A DNA stretch of 64,000 nt from Channallabes apus (lineage: Eukaryota > Chordata > Actinopteri > Siluriformes > Clariidae), in contig CM060131.1 in NCBI GenBank assembly GCA_030522415.1, positions 6,807,203 through 6,871,202 on the forward strand. Direction: 5' to 3'. Below are positions 36,559-47,066 of this stretch, one piece after another (within the stretch, counting starts at the first letter, position 1; every line of letters starts with the position of its first letter). A model generated the notes under the pieces. It saw only the letters and a list, made by a program, of their open reading frames with translations, did no database searches and had not been told where the DNA came from. A program made the translations under genes and the position numbers.

Positions 36559-37149
36559 TGTAGATGCGGACATATTATTTCACTAGTTTTGACACGCATC
36601 TTTAATTTGAAGTTTCCCTCACACAACAGAAGTCCGATGATTTCTTTGTCTCTTGTAGTTTATTTTGTCAGCATCAAAGAATCAACACTTCATACAGTCG
36701 TCTTGAGTTAATCCACTGTGATTACAACACCAGTAGCTGTATCTTATAAATTTCTTGGATTGCGATTAGCTTACGCATATAACAACACTTTTGTTGTATA
36801 TACCTGCTTACGGGTAGCTTACGGTCAAAAGCTTGTGTTTCCGTAGCCTTCCGCATCTAAACTGAACTTTCTATCATATGATAGTCATACAGTGGTTACA
36901 AAATCGGAATAAGCATCCCGCCGTGCATACAGCCATTTAAAGGCAACAGCGGCCAAAATAAATCAGTTGCATTTCAAAATCATTCGTAAAATGGCCGCCA
37001 GGTGGTGCAAAGTGACATTTTCATTCATCGCAGTAAGTGCGGGAAGCTGTGAAAATGCCCTTCATTGTGAAAATGTGTCCAAATTAAACCGCGCATGGGT
37101 GTTTGGAGACGCTGTGCCCGCGCTGTGTATCAGTCGGTTGGGAATCATC

Positions 37150-37200
37150 ATGGAGGTACAACACGGCGTGGCTGGAGCTGGAGTTTGTCGTGTTCGAGGT
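37150..37200 (+). other. First-exon-like segment in E2
   Basis: ATGGAGGTACAACACGGCG opens a frame (MEVQHGVAGAGVCRV) that runs into a GTAAGTTTAGC donor. It lies upstream of and in the same orientation as the SAMD3-like terminal exon, suggesting both came from one captured gene. An inverted copy is at about 10,150-10,203. Confidence 0.4.
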
Positions 37201-37260
37201 AAGTTTAGCTTTCTTTTTTGGATGTGATTCTCGCTTTCATGACTCCCAATTAATGTTCAT

Positions 37261-38324
37261 CTTAATCTCAGGACTTACAATTAGCAATATTTCAGCTTTT
37301 AATAGTGTGGAGATTCACAAAGCACCGTTTTCGTGTAAAAACCTGAACCTACGGAGCCCCCAGGGGTCCTGTGGTAAATAAATAAATAACGAACCGAGCA
37401 CGCGGATTAATACACCGAGATGTGTGTTTCTTACCCCCACACCTCGTGAAAACGGCGTGTTAATAAGTTACAAGTTACATTTCAACTGTAAAGAACCTGT
37501 ACATATGTTCATACAGTATTGACAGCAGCTCTAATTTGTGTAAATCGCATTGCAGACAATAAAAATAAATCGATTCATCCTGTGACCCTGCATGCTTAAT
37601 CTTTCCACACATGATTCTTGCTTTTCACTTTTTCCTTAATCCCTCGCTGTTCTATCTTGTATTTTTCTAACGGTGTCAGAAACTTTGTGTTAGTAGCACT
37701 GCTTGACATGCTGGATGCCTTCCTCTTTTGTAATTTGCTTTGGATAAAGGCAAAACTTACAAAAGATGAAGAAATGCCTAAATGTAGTTGTACGAATAAA
37801 AGATTATGTAATGATACAATGTAAATATTTTCACAGAAACAAAGCGTAAAGGTGAGACATGAATCTGAAGAGGATCTCTTTGATGATTTCCTGGTAAAGC
37901 ATTTTTTTCTTATTAATTATACAATTTATTAATACCTTGAATATAGTGTTTGTTGTATTGGACAGAAGCATATAAATGCAAATGAATGTATAAATCTGAG
38001 TAATTATTGAACGAATTTTCATGTTTGGACTAACCCTTTAAATACAAACTCAGCATTCATCATAGGATTTCCTGACACTGTAAAGGTGCAGAGTAATCTA
38101 TGGAGTGTAGCCATCTCATGCCATGTTTTACAATGTTGTATTGATGCAAGATTATTGCTAAAGCAATTTAACCCAAGTTTATGAAGTATATGAAGTGATG
38201 GTTATTTTTTATTATCAATTATTTTTATTTTTTTCTCTGTGAAATGAAGTCAGCACAGAAATAAATTATTTATAAATAAATAAATTCAAAATAAATTATT
38301 TATTTTCTTGTAAATTTTATGCAG
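37261..38324. other. E2 interior without gene
   Basis: It contains the empty piggyBac target (TTAA at 37,262-37,265), a LINE/SINE-like tail (about 37,720-37,800, TTTGGATAAAGGC) and AT-rich sequence homologous in inverse to 6,860-8,028. If the exon pair is a captured gene, this would be its intron. Confidence 0.5.
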
Positions 38325-38576
38325 GGGGACAGACGAAGTCATGCCAGTATGCACCTTCTTAAAATCCTTGTCGTCCGTGCTGTTGAAGGGGAAGGACCAG
38401 TTGGTGTATCCATAATCCTTGAAGGAGAGGAAATTTTGCAAGAATGTGGCAATAGCTCCGAGCACTGCGCTACACATTTGAGCTATTTTCAGAAAGTGCT
38501 TCTAGAACTTGATGGGATTAAGCTATCACCAAAAGTGCAAGCTTTAAATATGAAGTTATCATCTTACAACATTTGA
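38325..38576 (+). pseudogene. SAMD3-like terminal exon fragment in E2
   Basis: An acceptor (TTTTATGCAG) at 38,324 precedes a frame ending in a stop at 38,576. Motifs VSIILEGEEILQECGNSS and LDGIKLSPKVQAL are shared with the 6,610-6,855 copy, with substitutions such as D to H and C to R. It has the same internal shortening as the other copy, so the loss predates duplication. It probably is not translated as a functional protein. Confidence 0.55.
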
Positions 38577-38750
38577 TTTGGCTTGACTACAAGTCTTTAC
38601 ATGTTGTGTTTACATGTTCAGCTTAAAATGTTTTAATGCGTTATGGTTTCAATGGCATACTTTTAAGTGCACTAGTCCAGAGTGCGGATTTGAATGTTGC
38701 AACTTCACTGCTTCAGAGGGCTATTAAGTTTTAACGTTTATTCTACAGTT

Positions 38751-38986
38751 TGTTTAATGTATTTTCTGCTGTATTTTATTTATTTATTATTATTTTACAC
38801 AATTTTGTTTAAAACAAGTATTTCAGGCCCTGGTGCCGTGCAGTTGTTTCTATGGATGCAAAATTTAGCTGAATGCCCTTTTATTAAAAAGACAACTTGT
38901 ATCTAGACTGTGAATGTCACAAATATTTGGTAATGTTGGTGAATAAACTGTTTAATTATATTTTAGTTGTGTGATTTATGAAAGAT
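38751..38986. other. E2-only segment left of chromovirus
   Basis: It has no counterpart in the 4,990-8,029 copy and replaces the equivalent of 6,061-6,430. It holds AATAAACTG near 38,942 but nothing recognised. Confidence 0.4.
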
Positions 38987-38991
38987 GTTCC

Positions 38992-39369
38992 TGTCATGCA
39001 CACTCAATCTGCACCCGGCACTAGGACCCGGAAGTAAGGCGGGCGCCAAACCAGGAAGTATAAAAGAGGTAAACAAACGTTGGCTTACCGCTCAGTCATT
39101 GAGTTCGGTCCATGTCGGTTCAGGTTGACGTTCATCAAACCGTGAGTACTCACTATCTTTTGGTTGTTGCTTCCTATCGTTGTGTGTGTATTTTAGGACG
39201 CGGGTTAAATTTGTGTTTTTCCCTTGCTCCGTTTTCGGGAGAGTCCTTAGAATAAATCGCGTGGTTATCCTGCCTGCTCGCTGTTACTCCGCGTTTGGGT
39301 TTACCATCCACGCTACATTGGGCTAACCGCTAAGCTACGTCTTCTGGTCACCGAGGTTAGTTCATGACA
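38992..39369 (+). repeat. Chromovirus 5' LTR with promoter
   Basis: TATAAAAG at 39,059-39,066 places the start of transcription near 39,090. AATAAA occurs at about 39,251. The RNA's first 11 bases would be GCTCAGTCATT. Confidence 0.9.
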
Positions 39370-39370
39370 G

Positions 39371-39381
39371 AATGACTGAGC
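39371..39381 (+). promoter_or_regulatory. Self-priming primer-binding site
   Basis: AATGACTGAGC, two bases after the LTR, is the exact reverse complement of GCTCAGTCATT at 39,090-39,100, the predicted RNA 5' end. No base beyond the 11 pairs on either side. This matches the Tf1/sushi self-priming mode rather than tRNA priming. The gag ATG (39,372) lies inside the site. Confidence 0.85.
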
Positions 39382-40411
39382 CGCTGACGGTGAACCCAGC
39401 GGATCACGTGCGCCTCTGCGGCGTGGTGGATCGGCATACCGTGCTGGTTAATAGACTAACCGAGGAGGTCGCTACTCTTCGCCGGAGCGTCCAAGACATC
39501 GCAGCCTTGCGCCGCGAGGTTGCGGATCTCAGGCGGGAGAACGCGGATCTTCGGGCGGCTGTTGCTAGCGCGGCTAACCAGCCTCCTGTCGTGGTGGCTG
39601 CGGCACCGCATCCCCCTTCCCCCCCCTCTTCTGACATCTTTATATCATTACCAGAGAAATGGAATGGCACGGACGGGAGGTGCAGTGTGTTTTTGACGAC
39701 CTAGTGTTTGAGTTCAATCCCATCAAGTACTCCACCGATCGGATACGCATTGCTCTCCTCGTTTCGTTGCTCACAGGGCAGGCAGCTGAGTGGGCCACGG
39801 CAGTTCTCCAAGCAGACACAGACACCGCCCACTCATACAATGAGTTTACACATCAACTCCGGCTCACTTTTGAACACCCTGTGGGCCAGGTGGAGACCAA
39901 CACCAAACTTTACCACCTGCGGCAGGGAGGGTTGTCTGTAAGTCGCTACACCGCCGAGTTCCGCACTCTCGCCGTTCAGACGACCTGGGGCGATGCAGCG
40001 CTCCGGACCTCCTACTATGAGGGACTGACTTCGGGGATTAAGGACGAATTAGCCGGGCGAGAGCTTCCTGCCACGCTGGAGGGAGTGATCCAACTCGCCC
40101 TTCGGATCGACCAACGCCTCCTCTCTCGTCCGAAGCCGGCCCCTAGGACCCTGCCGCCAACACCCACTTTCACCCCCACCACTTCACGTCCATCGAAGTC
40201 AACTACCTACACTACCCAGGGACATGTTGGTTCTCCACCTACTGCCGTGGTTTACACCGGAGCCGGGGAACCCATGCAATTAGGGCGCGCATCCCTGACC
40301 GCAGAAGAACGAGAACGACGCTTTAAAAAAGGACTTTGTGCTTATTGTGGGTCGGCAGAGCACCACAGAGCCATCTGCCCACGTCGCCAGGGAAACGCCC
40401 AGGCCCGGTGA
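39372..40411 (+). pseudogene. Chromovirus gag
   Basis: The first part (39,372-39,704) has a coiled-coil-like stretch (LRREVADLRRENADL) near residues 45-60 and a Pro-rich linker. The frame breaks in a T-run at 39,690-39,694, where one T appears lost. The capsid-like part continues in the next frame to 40,411, with QAAEWATAVL and a CCHC zinc knuckle (CAYCGSAEHHRAIC, C-X2-C-X4-H-X4-C) near 40,337-40,378 for RNA binding. It ends in TGA inside the frameshift stem-loop. One base away from open. Confidence 0.88.
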
Positions 40412-40434
40412 GCGTTGGGAGCAGCTCACCGGGC
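40390..40434 (+). promoter_or_regulatory. -1 ribosomal frameshift signal (gag-pol)
   Basis: The slippery heptamer G-GGA-AAC (40,390-40,396) is in gag phase. A 6-base spacer follows, then an 11-bp perfect stem (40,403-40,413 with 40,424-40,434) and a 10-base loop. The gag stop is inside the stem. Slipping back one base enters the protease frame directly (RPGPVSVGSSS). The heptamer is the same as that known for mammalian PEG10, a domesticated relative of sushi elements. Confidence 0.9.
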
Positions 40435-41211
40435 CATCTCCACCTCTCTGCTACCACACCTAGCGTCTCTCGTCTCACGGTCCAGGTACACCTCCAGTTT
40501 GGCCACAAACGGGTCAGAAGTGCCGCATTCATCGACTCCGGGGCTGCAGGTAACTTCATTGACTCATCTTATGCCAAAAGTCTGGAAGTGGAATTTGAAG
40601 CGTTATCCCAGCCTGTTAAAATTACATCAGTCGATGGTCGGCCTCTCTCCTCCAGCCCCATTACCACCCAGACTCAACCCATCACCCTCATCATTGGTCA
40701 GCATCACGAATCAATCCAGTTTCACCTCACCTCCGTCTCATCACCACCTATCATACTTGGACACCCGTGGCTTCTCCAGCACGATCCGCTTATTTCCTGG
40801 AATCAAAACAGGATCTTACAGTGGGGCCCGACCTGTTCAGAACTCTGCCTATGGGTTTCGGCTGGGACGTGCTCTAGGGAGTCCGAGGCCCCCGACGTCG
40901 ACACCAACGCCATTCCCGCCGCCTATCAGGACCTGGCTGAAGCATTTTGTAAGCGACGGGCGACTCACCTACCGCCTCACCGCCCCTACGACCTGGCGAT
41001 TGACCTTCAGCCGGGTTCCACTCCTCCCCGCGGCCATCTCTACTCCCTATCCACCTCCGAGACTCAGGCGATGGAGGAATATGTATCTTCGGCCCTACGT
41101 AACGGCACCATCCGACCATCCTCATCGCCTGCCGCCGCGGGGTTCTTCTTCGTGAAGAAAAAAGGCGGTGACCTACGCCATGTGTCGACTATCGGGGGCT
41201 CAACAACATAA
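40396..41211 (+). pseudogene. Chromovirus pol: protease and RT N-terminus
   Basis: Entered by frameshift after 40,396. The aspartic protease has the FIDSGAAGNFID active-site motif (Asp codon at 40,534). An HPWLLQHDPLISW segment marks its end. RT begins with PPHRPYDLAIDLQPG and [13 protein letters not shown] single C appears lost at about 41,178, moving the rest of pol into another frame. The protease would process Gag-Pol. Reading continues in the 41,232 frame. Confidence 0.9.
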
Positions 41212-43862
41212 CCATTAAGAACCGACATCCGTTGCCGCTTACCAACTCTGCCCTGGACGCCCTCTCTGGTGCCACCATTTTCACTAAGTTGGACCTCCGG
41301 AGTGCCTACAACTTGGTGCGTATCAGAGAGGGCGATGAGTGGAAAACGGCCTTCATCACCCCCACAGGACACTACGAAAGCCTGGTAATACCTTTTGGAC
41401 TTTGCAACGCACCAGCAGCTTTCCAACAGTTCATTAACGATGTCTTCAGAGATATGCTCGGCAGATGGGTATTCGTCTATCTAGACGACATACTCATCTA
41501 CTCACACAGCCTCACCGAACACATTCAACACGTCAGAGCGGTATTAACGAGATTAATCGCCCACCAACTGTACTGTAAGTTGGAAAAGTGTGCTTTCCAC
41601 GAGCACTCCACCACGTTCCTGGGTTTTGTTATCTCGCCCCAGGGTGTGGCCATGGACCCGCAGAAGCTAGAGGCTGTGCGTCATTGGCCCCTACCCAAGA
41701 CCCTCAAGCAGCTTCAACGGTTTCTCGGGTTTGCGAACTTCTACCGTCGCTTTATCCGGGGCTACAGTACAGTTGCGGCCCCCTTAACCGCTCTGACCCG
41801 ACTCTCGCCCCATCACTTCCAGCTCAACCCTACGGCCATATCCGCCTTCCATGAACTCTGCCACCGATTTACCACCGCCCCCATTCTCCTTCATCCGGAT
41901 GCAGATCAACCGTTCGTTGTGGAGGTGGACGCCTCGGATGTGGGCGCCGGGGCGGTCCTCTCACAACGAGGTCCAGATCAGAAGCTGCACCCATGCAGTT
42001 TCTTTTCCAAAAAATTTGATTCCACTCAGCAGCGATACGGGGTAGGGGACCGCGAGCTGCTGGCCATAAAGTGGGCATTGGAAGAATGGCGACACTGGCT
42101 CCAGGGCGCCAGAGAACCATTCCTCATCTGGACCGATCATCAGAACCTCATGACCATCCGCAACATTAAGCAGCTGAACCCTCGACAGGCGCGGTGGGCA
42201 TTGTTCTTCGAGCAATATAATTTCCATCTGTCCTACCGCCCGGGGTCCAAGAACATCAAAGCTGACGCCCTCTCGCGACAACATGAAGAGGACAGCCCCC
42301 GGGCGGACCCCGCGCCTGTCCTGCCATCATCAAAAATCATCGCCCCACTCCGTTGGGAACTGGAGACCAGGGTTCGCCAGGCACAGACTGCGGAGGACGA
42401 ACCGGCAGGTGTGCCGCCTGGACGACTCTATGTTCCAGAGACCCTTCGAACGGAGGTCATCCAGTGGGGTCACTCCACTCCCATCTCCGGACATCCAGGC
42501 ACCCAACGCACCCTCCAGTTCATCCGCCGTGCCTTCTGGTGGCCTTCCATGGCCAAGGACGTCAATGAGTTCGTTCAGGCGTGCCCAGTGTGCGCCCGGG
42601 CCAAGGACACAAACCAACCAACACCCGGGGAACTCCACCCGCTCCCAGTTCCCCGAAGGCCCTGGACGCACATTGCCGTTGATTTCATCACGGGCCTGCC
42701 GGCTTCAGAAGATAAGGACACCATTTTAACCATTGTGGATCGTTTCTCCAAAGCTGTGCACCTGGTGGCCCTTTCCGGACTCCCGTCAGCTAAACAGACA
42801 GCCGAGCTGATATTAGAGCACGTAGTCCGACTGCATGGGTTCCCCAAGGACATCGTCTCGGACAGGGGGCCCCAATTCACTGCCCGGTTCTGGAAAGCCT
42901 TCTGCCGTCTGATCAACTCCACTTGTAGTCTCTCATCTGGCTACCACCCTCAGACCAATGGTCAGACGGAGCGGACCAACCAACAACTGGAGCGCTACTT
43001 GAGGTGTTTTGTGGCAGATCGTCAGCGCTCCTGGGCCCGCCACCTCACTTGGGCGGAGCTTTCACACAACCTTCACGTCTCCACCGCCACCAAGCTAAGC
43101 CCATTTGAGGTGTGCCATGGTTTCCAACCTCCGATGTTCGAACACCAAGAACCGGAGGTTGATGTACCCTCGGCCCAACAGTTGGTCCGCAGGTGTCGAC
43201 GGATATGGCGCCTCGCCAACGCAGCCATCCAACGAGCTAACACCCGCTACGCCATCCAACATCGCCGTCGACACCCACCGGGACGATTGTACCACGTAGG
43301 TGACAAAGTCTGGCTGTCTACAAGAAACCTGCACCTCCGCACAGAATCCAGAAAACTCTCCCCCAGATTCGTCGGACCATATCGCATCACTCATCGTATC
43401 AACCCTGTCACCTACCGGCTCCAGCTGCCTGCGGCACTCCGGATCCATCCAGTATTCCATATCTCTCAACTCAAACCATTCATCACATCACCCATGATTC
43501 CACCCACCCCCCCAGCTCCTCCTCCCCGGACCATCGACGGCGGTCTCGCCTACACCGTACGCCGAATCCTCGACTCGCGCCCTCGGGGCAGAGGTACGCA
43601 GTACCTTGTTGACTGGGAGGGCTACGGCCCCGAGGAGCGGTCTTGGATCCCGGCCCGGTTCATTCTCGACCCCGAACTGATTCGAGACTACCGTCGCCGG
43701 GTATCCTCCACCCCAGGGGGGGTACTGTCATGCACACTCAATCTGCGCCCGGCACTAGGACCCGGAAGTAAGGCGGGCGCCAAACCAGGAAGTATAAAAG
43801 AGGTAAACAAACATTGGCTTACCGCTCAGTCATTGAGTTCGGCCCATGTCGGTTCAGGTTGA
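41180..43862 (+). pseudogene. Chromovirus pol: RT, RNase H, integrase, chromodomain
   Basis: The longest open frame of the window (876 codons from the internal Met at 41,232). Numbering from that Met: RT Asp21 ([10 protein letters not shown]) and YLDD with Asp85-86; RNase H with [10 protein letters not shown] and WTDHQNL; an H2C2 zinc finger; integrase core Asp484 (VDFITGLP), Asp544 (SDRGPQF) and Glu580 ([10 protein letters not shown]), a DD35E triad; a GPY/F module (FVGPYRI); a chromodomain at about 773-823 ([17 protein letters not shown]). All catalytic residues are present. The frame overlaps the 3' LTR by 137 bases and stops inside it. The upstream frame break makes it a pseudogene unless the missing C is a sequencing error. 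Confidence 0.93.
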
Positions 43863-44103
43863 CGTTCATCAAACCGTGAGTACTCACTATCTTTTGGTTG
43901 TTGCTTCCTATCGTTGTGTGTGTATTTTAGGACGCGGGTTAAATTTGTGTTTTTCCCTTGCTCCGTTTTCGGGAGAGTCCTTAGAATAAATCGCGTGGTT
44001 ATCCTGCCTGCTCGCTGTTACTCCGCGTTTGGGTTTACCATCCACGCTACATTGGGCTAACCGCTAAGCTACGTCTTCTGGTCACCGAGGTTAGTTCATG
44101 ACA
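43726..44103 (+). repeat. Chromovirus 3' LTR
   Basis: It is identical to the 5' LTR except at three transitions (equivalents of 39,013, 39,079-39,080 and the base in GTTCGGTCC near 39,110). The pol frame ends within it. Confidence 0.93.
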
Positions 44104-44972
44104 GATCCTAATGTTACGTCAGAGGACATGCGCCGATGTTTATCACACATTCCAATAAGAGAGAGATTACTCACTCCCAAAGTTTTTTTTGCGCCGTATT
44201 TCGATTTTTTAAAAAGTTGCTCATTTTCACCACGAACACGGATGAGCCTTCGGGTTTCCTCAGCCGTCCCTATAATATAAATTACAAAACTATGGTCACG
44301 TTGCAATAAGTAAGAATAGTGTAAGCACCGTTCATTTACATGTACACATATGGCCATAAGCTAAACAAACAATGCGTTATCAAATGCTCGGCAAACAGCC
44401 GTGCTACTGAACTTTCATATTTGTTTGTAGCATGCAGTAAAGTGTATGTGACATAAAATATATATTTGTAATATCGTGCAATCTGTACTATCCGCTAGTA
44501 AACTTTAGCGATTTTTTTGCAAACGTTTCTTTACAGAACATCACCATAAACACAAGACTAAAGGTAATATACATATAATGAAAACTTGTCATAAAAATCT
44601 TTATTAATGGTAAAAATTAACATTTATGTCTCTGCTTGCTCGAGTGAGCAGCCATGTTGAAAACTTCGCTTAGCCCTTCGTTTGAAGTGAGGTCCCGAAA
44701 AATCTTCGTTTGGAGGGCTATCTGGCCCTTCCCCCTCCCCCTACACCTCCAACCAAAAGAGAAATGAGACACCCCTACCCCTTCACGTGAACGCGCCAAG
44801 TGGAAGGGTAGGGGGAAGGGGTAGAAATGGGATTCAGCCTTAATATTGGAGCAATAAAATTTACTTAAAATCTATGTGTCCAAATTGTTATGAGGATTTT
44901 ATCAAGTAAATCTTACAAGTTCTTTTTTTCAGTGAATGGTGAACACGATGATTTAAGAATTTAATTAAACAC

Positions 44973-45067
<95 letters not shown>

Positions 45068-45170
45068 CAAGGGCCATTGTCACTCATACTGTCGTAGTTT
45101 TTAGAGCCCTAAAAAAGCATTCGCTAGTAAGTAAGTAAATAAAAGACAAATGAATAAATAGTTTTAAATT
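44104..45170. repeat. Inverted copy of 4,990-6,060, with truncated Harbinger
   Basis: The stretch 44,104-44,839 is the left portion of the Harbinger-like element in reverse, ending GGGATTCAGCC followed by TTAATATTGG, as at 5,304. Its other end has been lost next to the chromovirus. AT (44,976-45,030) and GT (45,034-45,066) microsatellites follow, longer than the corresponding tracts near 5,110-5,175. The alternating ORFs across these tracts are artefacts. Confidence 0.85.
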
Positions 45171-45341
45171 ATATATATATATATATATATAATGGAAATA
45201 TGTATAAAGAAAATATAATTAATATCTTCATGTTTAATTACAAAAAAAAACAAACATTTTAATGGTTAGTGACTGTTGCAGACATTTACACTATTTTTGA
45301 GAACTATTAAGTTCTCCTTCAACGTGTCATAGCCGATAACT

Positions 45342-45457
45342 GCCCCTTTGATCTGCTGGGTACGGCGGGGCGTCGAGTGCTGATCAGTGTGTGTAAAGTA
45401 CGCTACTTTACACTGATCAGCAATCGACGCCCCGCCATACCCAACAGATCAAATGGG
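45342..45457. repeat. Long hairpin, second copy (tip inverted)
   Basis: The arms match those at 252-360, starting CCCCTTTGATCTGCTGGG. The flanks on both sides run in the same direction as at 110-420. The 41-base tip between CTGATCAG motifs is the exact reverse complement of the tip of the first copy. A CA tract follows at 45,479-45,508. The stretch 45,509-46,134 is AT-rich with no recognised feature. Confidence 0.9.
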
Positions 45458-45477
45458 CACACACATAAACTCTCTGT

Positions 45478-45509
<32 letters not shown>

Positions 45510-46182
45510 TTTATAGATAAAATGCAGACATAAACACGCCACCCCCCAGGAAAACAACAAACACAAATATATAGACTACAGTACTCGCTTTTCCAACACG
45601 CTAGCGCGCTCCGATGTGAGCCAATTTATTCAAGTCATAATTAGAGAATATAGAGAGATTAATAACAGAGAAAGCATAATAAGATGTCTATACAGTAAAT
45701 AAAAAGAAAAGTATCAAATCCAACTATTGAGTCTGATTTTATTGCTATCATTAACCATTTATGTTATATATTTATTTTATATAATTTTATTTTATATTAC
45801 ATTATTTTTTATACTGTATATTATATTTACACAATGCTTGCTCTGAAGAACTTTATCTAAAAGCCAGACTGACCAAGTTTCTAATTCACTGAATAAACCA
45901 GTATTAGACACAGCTATACGATATGGTAGTATATACAATGAAAAAGCTATTTACACGAGTGCTCAAATGTAAAGCAAACGCAATTATTAATTTATTGTAT
46001 ATATTTAACTTCATTCAGCCATTTAAGTTATATGAAGAATAACGTTCCTAACCCACTATTATTTTAATCTTAAATAAAGTTGGCCTAATACAATATTGTT
46101 TGCAATGCTGAAGCAAACATGATTTTGTTTTAGTCTATTCGCTGAATACAACGCGACCCACATCACCTCTTGGTGAAGACCC

Positions 46183-46437
46183 ACAGAAACCGTTACTGTA
46201 ATCCCCCTTCTCACCTATCCTTGGTGTGAAAGTTATCAAACCGGTTTCGCTGATGGGGTAATTCTGCTTCAAGCACTTTCCGATGCTGTTGCTAGGAAAT
46301 TCCACCCCACAGCCCACAACACCAAGCAAATAAGAGACATAATTAACGAACTTCTTAGAAAGAAAAGATTGAGTTTTCTCTTTTCTAAAAAAAAAATAAT
46401 TAATGAATACTCTTGCTTTTGTAAACATTTTGAGTGA
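46183..46437 (+). CDS. Possible terminal exon in E2, unknown protein
   Basis: An open frame of about 84 codons includes FADGVILLQALSDAVARKF and KQIRDIINELLRKKRL and ends at TGA (46,435-46,437). A plausible acceptor (TTTTGTTTTAG) lies at 46,134 and a TTTAATAAAA signal near 46,479. The amphipathic helix-like composition is more protein-like than the other frames here. I do not recognise it, and frame breaks upstream suggest decay. It could also be a chance frame. Confidence 0.2.
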   Translation, partial: TETVTVIPLLTYPWCESYQTGFADGVILLQALSDAVARKFHPTAHNTKQIRDIINELLRKKRLSFLFSKKKIINEYSCFCKHFE

Positions 46438-46739
46438 CCATTTTCCACATACAGTACGGCCTGCTTTATTATATATTTAATAAAACTTTATTGCAACTAA
46501 ATTGTGTGTGTGCCTTATTGAATATTTAATAATGCTTCCGGAACATTGTTGTCCATACGTTTTACAGTATGTACAGTATATTGAAAACAGTGAAACATAA
46601 AACACAAACCGAAAGGACAAATTAAGGAATGTACGAAACATTAACACCTTTACCGTGTTCAAATAAATACTGTAGAGTTATTGCATTATGTTTCAAGACA
46701 TCCTTAATTAAAAACAATTTTCCCTAATTATATGTCCAC
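46438..46739. other. Unassigned AT-rich stretch in E2
   Basis: Nothing recognised apart from the poly(A)-like signal at 46,479. From 46,740 to about 46,860 the sequence resembles 3,230-3,340 (ACTTATCAACTTATCCACAT). Confidence 0.4.
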
Positions 46740-46991
46740 AAATACTTTGACAACATACACTTATCAACTTATCCACATAAACTTATCAACACAAACTCTC
46801 GCACGCACACACAATCTCTAAAAAATGTATATTACTAACATACATATACAAATAAACAAAAATATAAACGTCTATATTGAAGTTTACGGTGAACGCAGAG
46901 TCGGCTAAGCAGACGTGATGACGCGCGCGCCCTCACCTCTGTTACGGCTGCCTACAGTATTTGGCCAAAAGAATTATAATACTTGAACGAT

Positions 46992-47066
46992 ATGCCTGGT
47001 CCTGGAAAGAGACATCAACAGTCCGGCGCTGAGAAACGAAAGAACCGAAAGAAAGAAAAAGCCTAA
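46992..47066 (+). CDS. Small basic peptide, hAT/ZMYM1-like N-terminus
   Basis: ATG to TAA encodes 24 residues: MPGPGKRHQQSGAEKRK, then a Lys/Glu-rich end. The (K/R)xxSGAExRKxRKxK pattern is common at the start of hAT-type and ZMYM1-like proteins. No BED finger or catalytic domain follows. It may be the first exon of a lost gene; no clear donor is seen at its end. An inverted, frame-broken copy lies in E1 (19,580-19,653). Confidence 0.3.
   Translation: MPGPGKRHQQSGAEKRKNRKKEKA

Larger units (their letters stand above)
38992..44103 (+). mobile_element. Sushi-type Ty3/gypsy chromovirus, nearly complete
   Basis: LTRs of 378 bp (38,992-39,369; 43,726-44,103) start TGTCATGC and end TTCATGACA. By eye they differ at three positions, all transitions, so the insertion is young. 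The interior has gag, a -1 frameshift signal, protease, RT, RNase H, integrase, GPY/F and a chromodomain. A polypurine tract (AGGGGGGG, 43,715-43,722) precedes the right LTR. Flanks are GTTCC (38,987-38,991) and GATCC (44,104-44,108), a TSD with one mismatch. Two single-base losses break gag and pol. Confidence 0.95.

Noticed and set aside
39690..39694. T-run frame change in gag as a programmed frameshift
   Set aside because: No slippery heptamer in phase and no following stem are seen, and the break falls inside a conserved capsid-like stretch. A canonical signal exists at 40,390-40,434, so this is treated as a lesion or sequencing error.
40874..42922. Minus-strand ORFs of 80-120 codons across the chromovirus
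   Set aside because: They are antisense shadows of the GC-rich gag-pol coding sequence.
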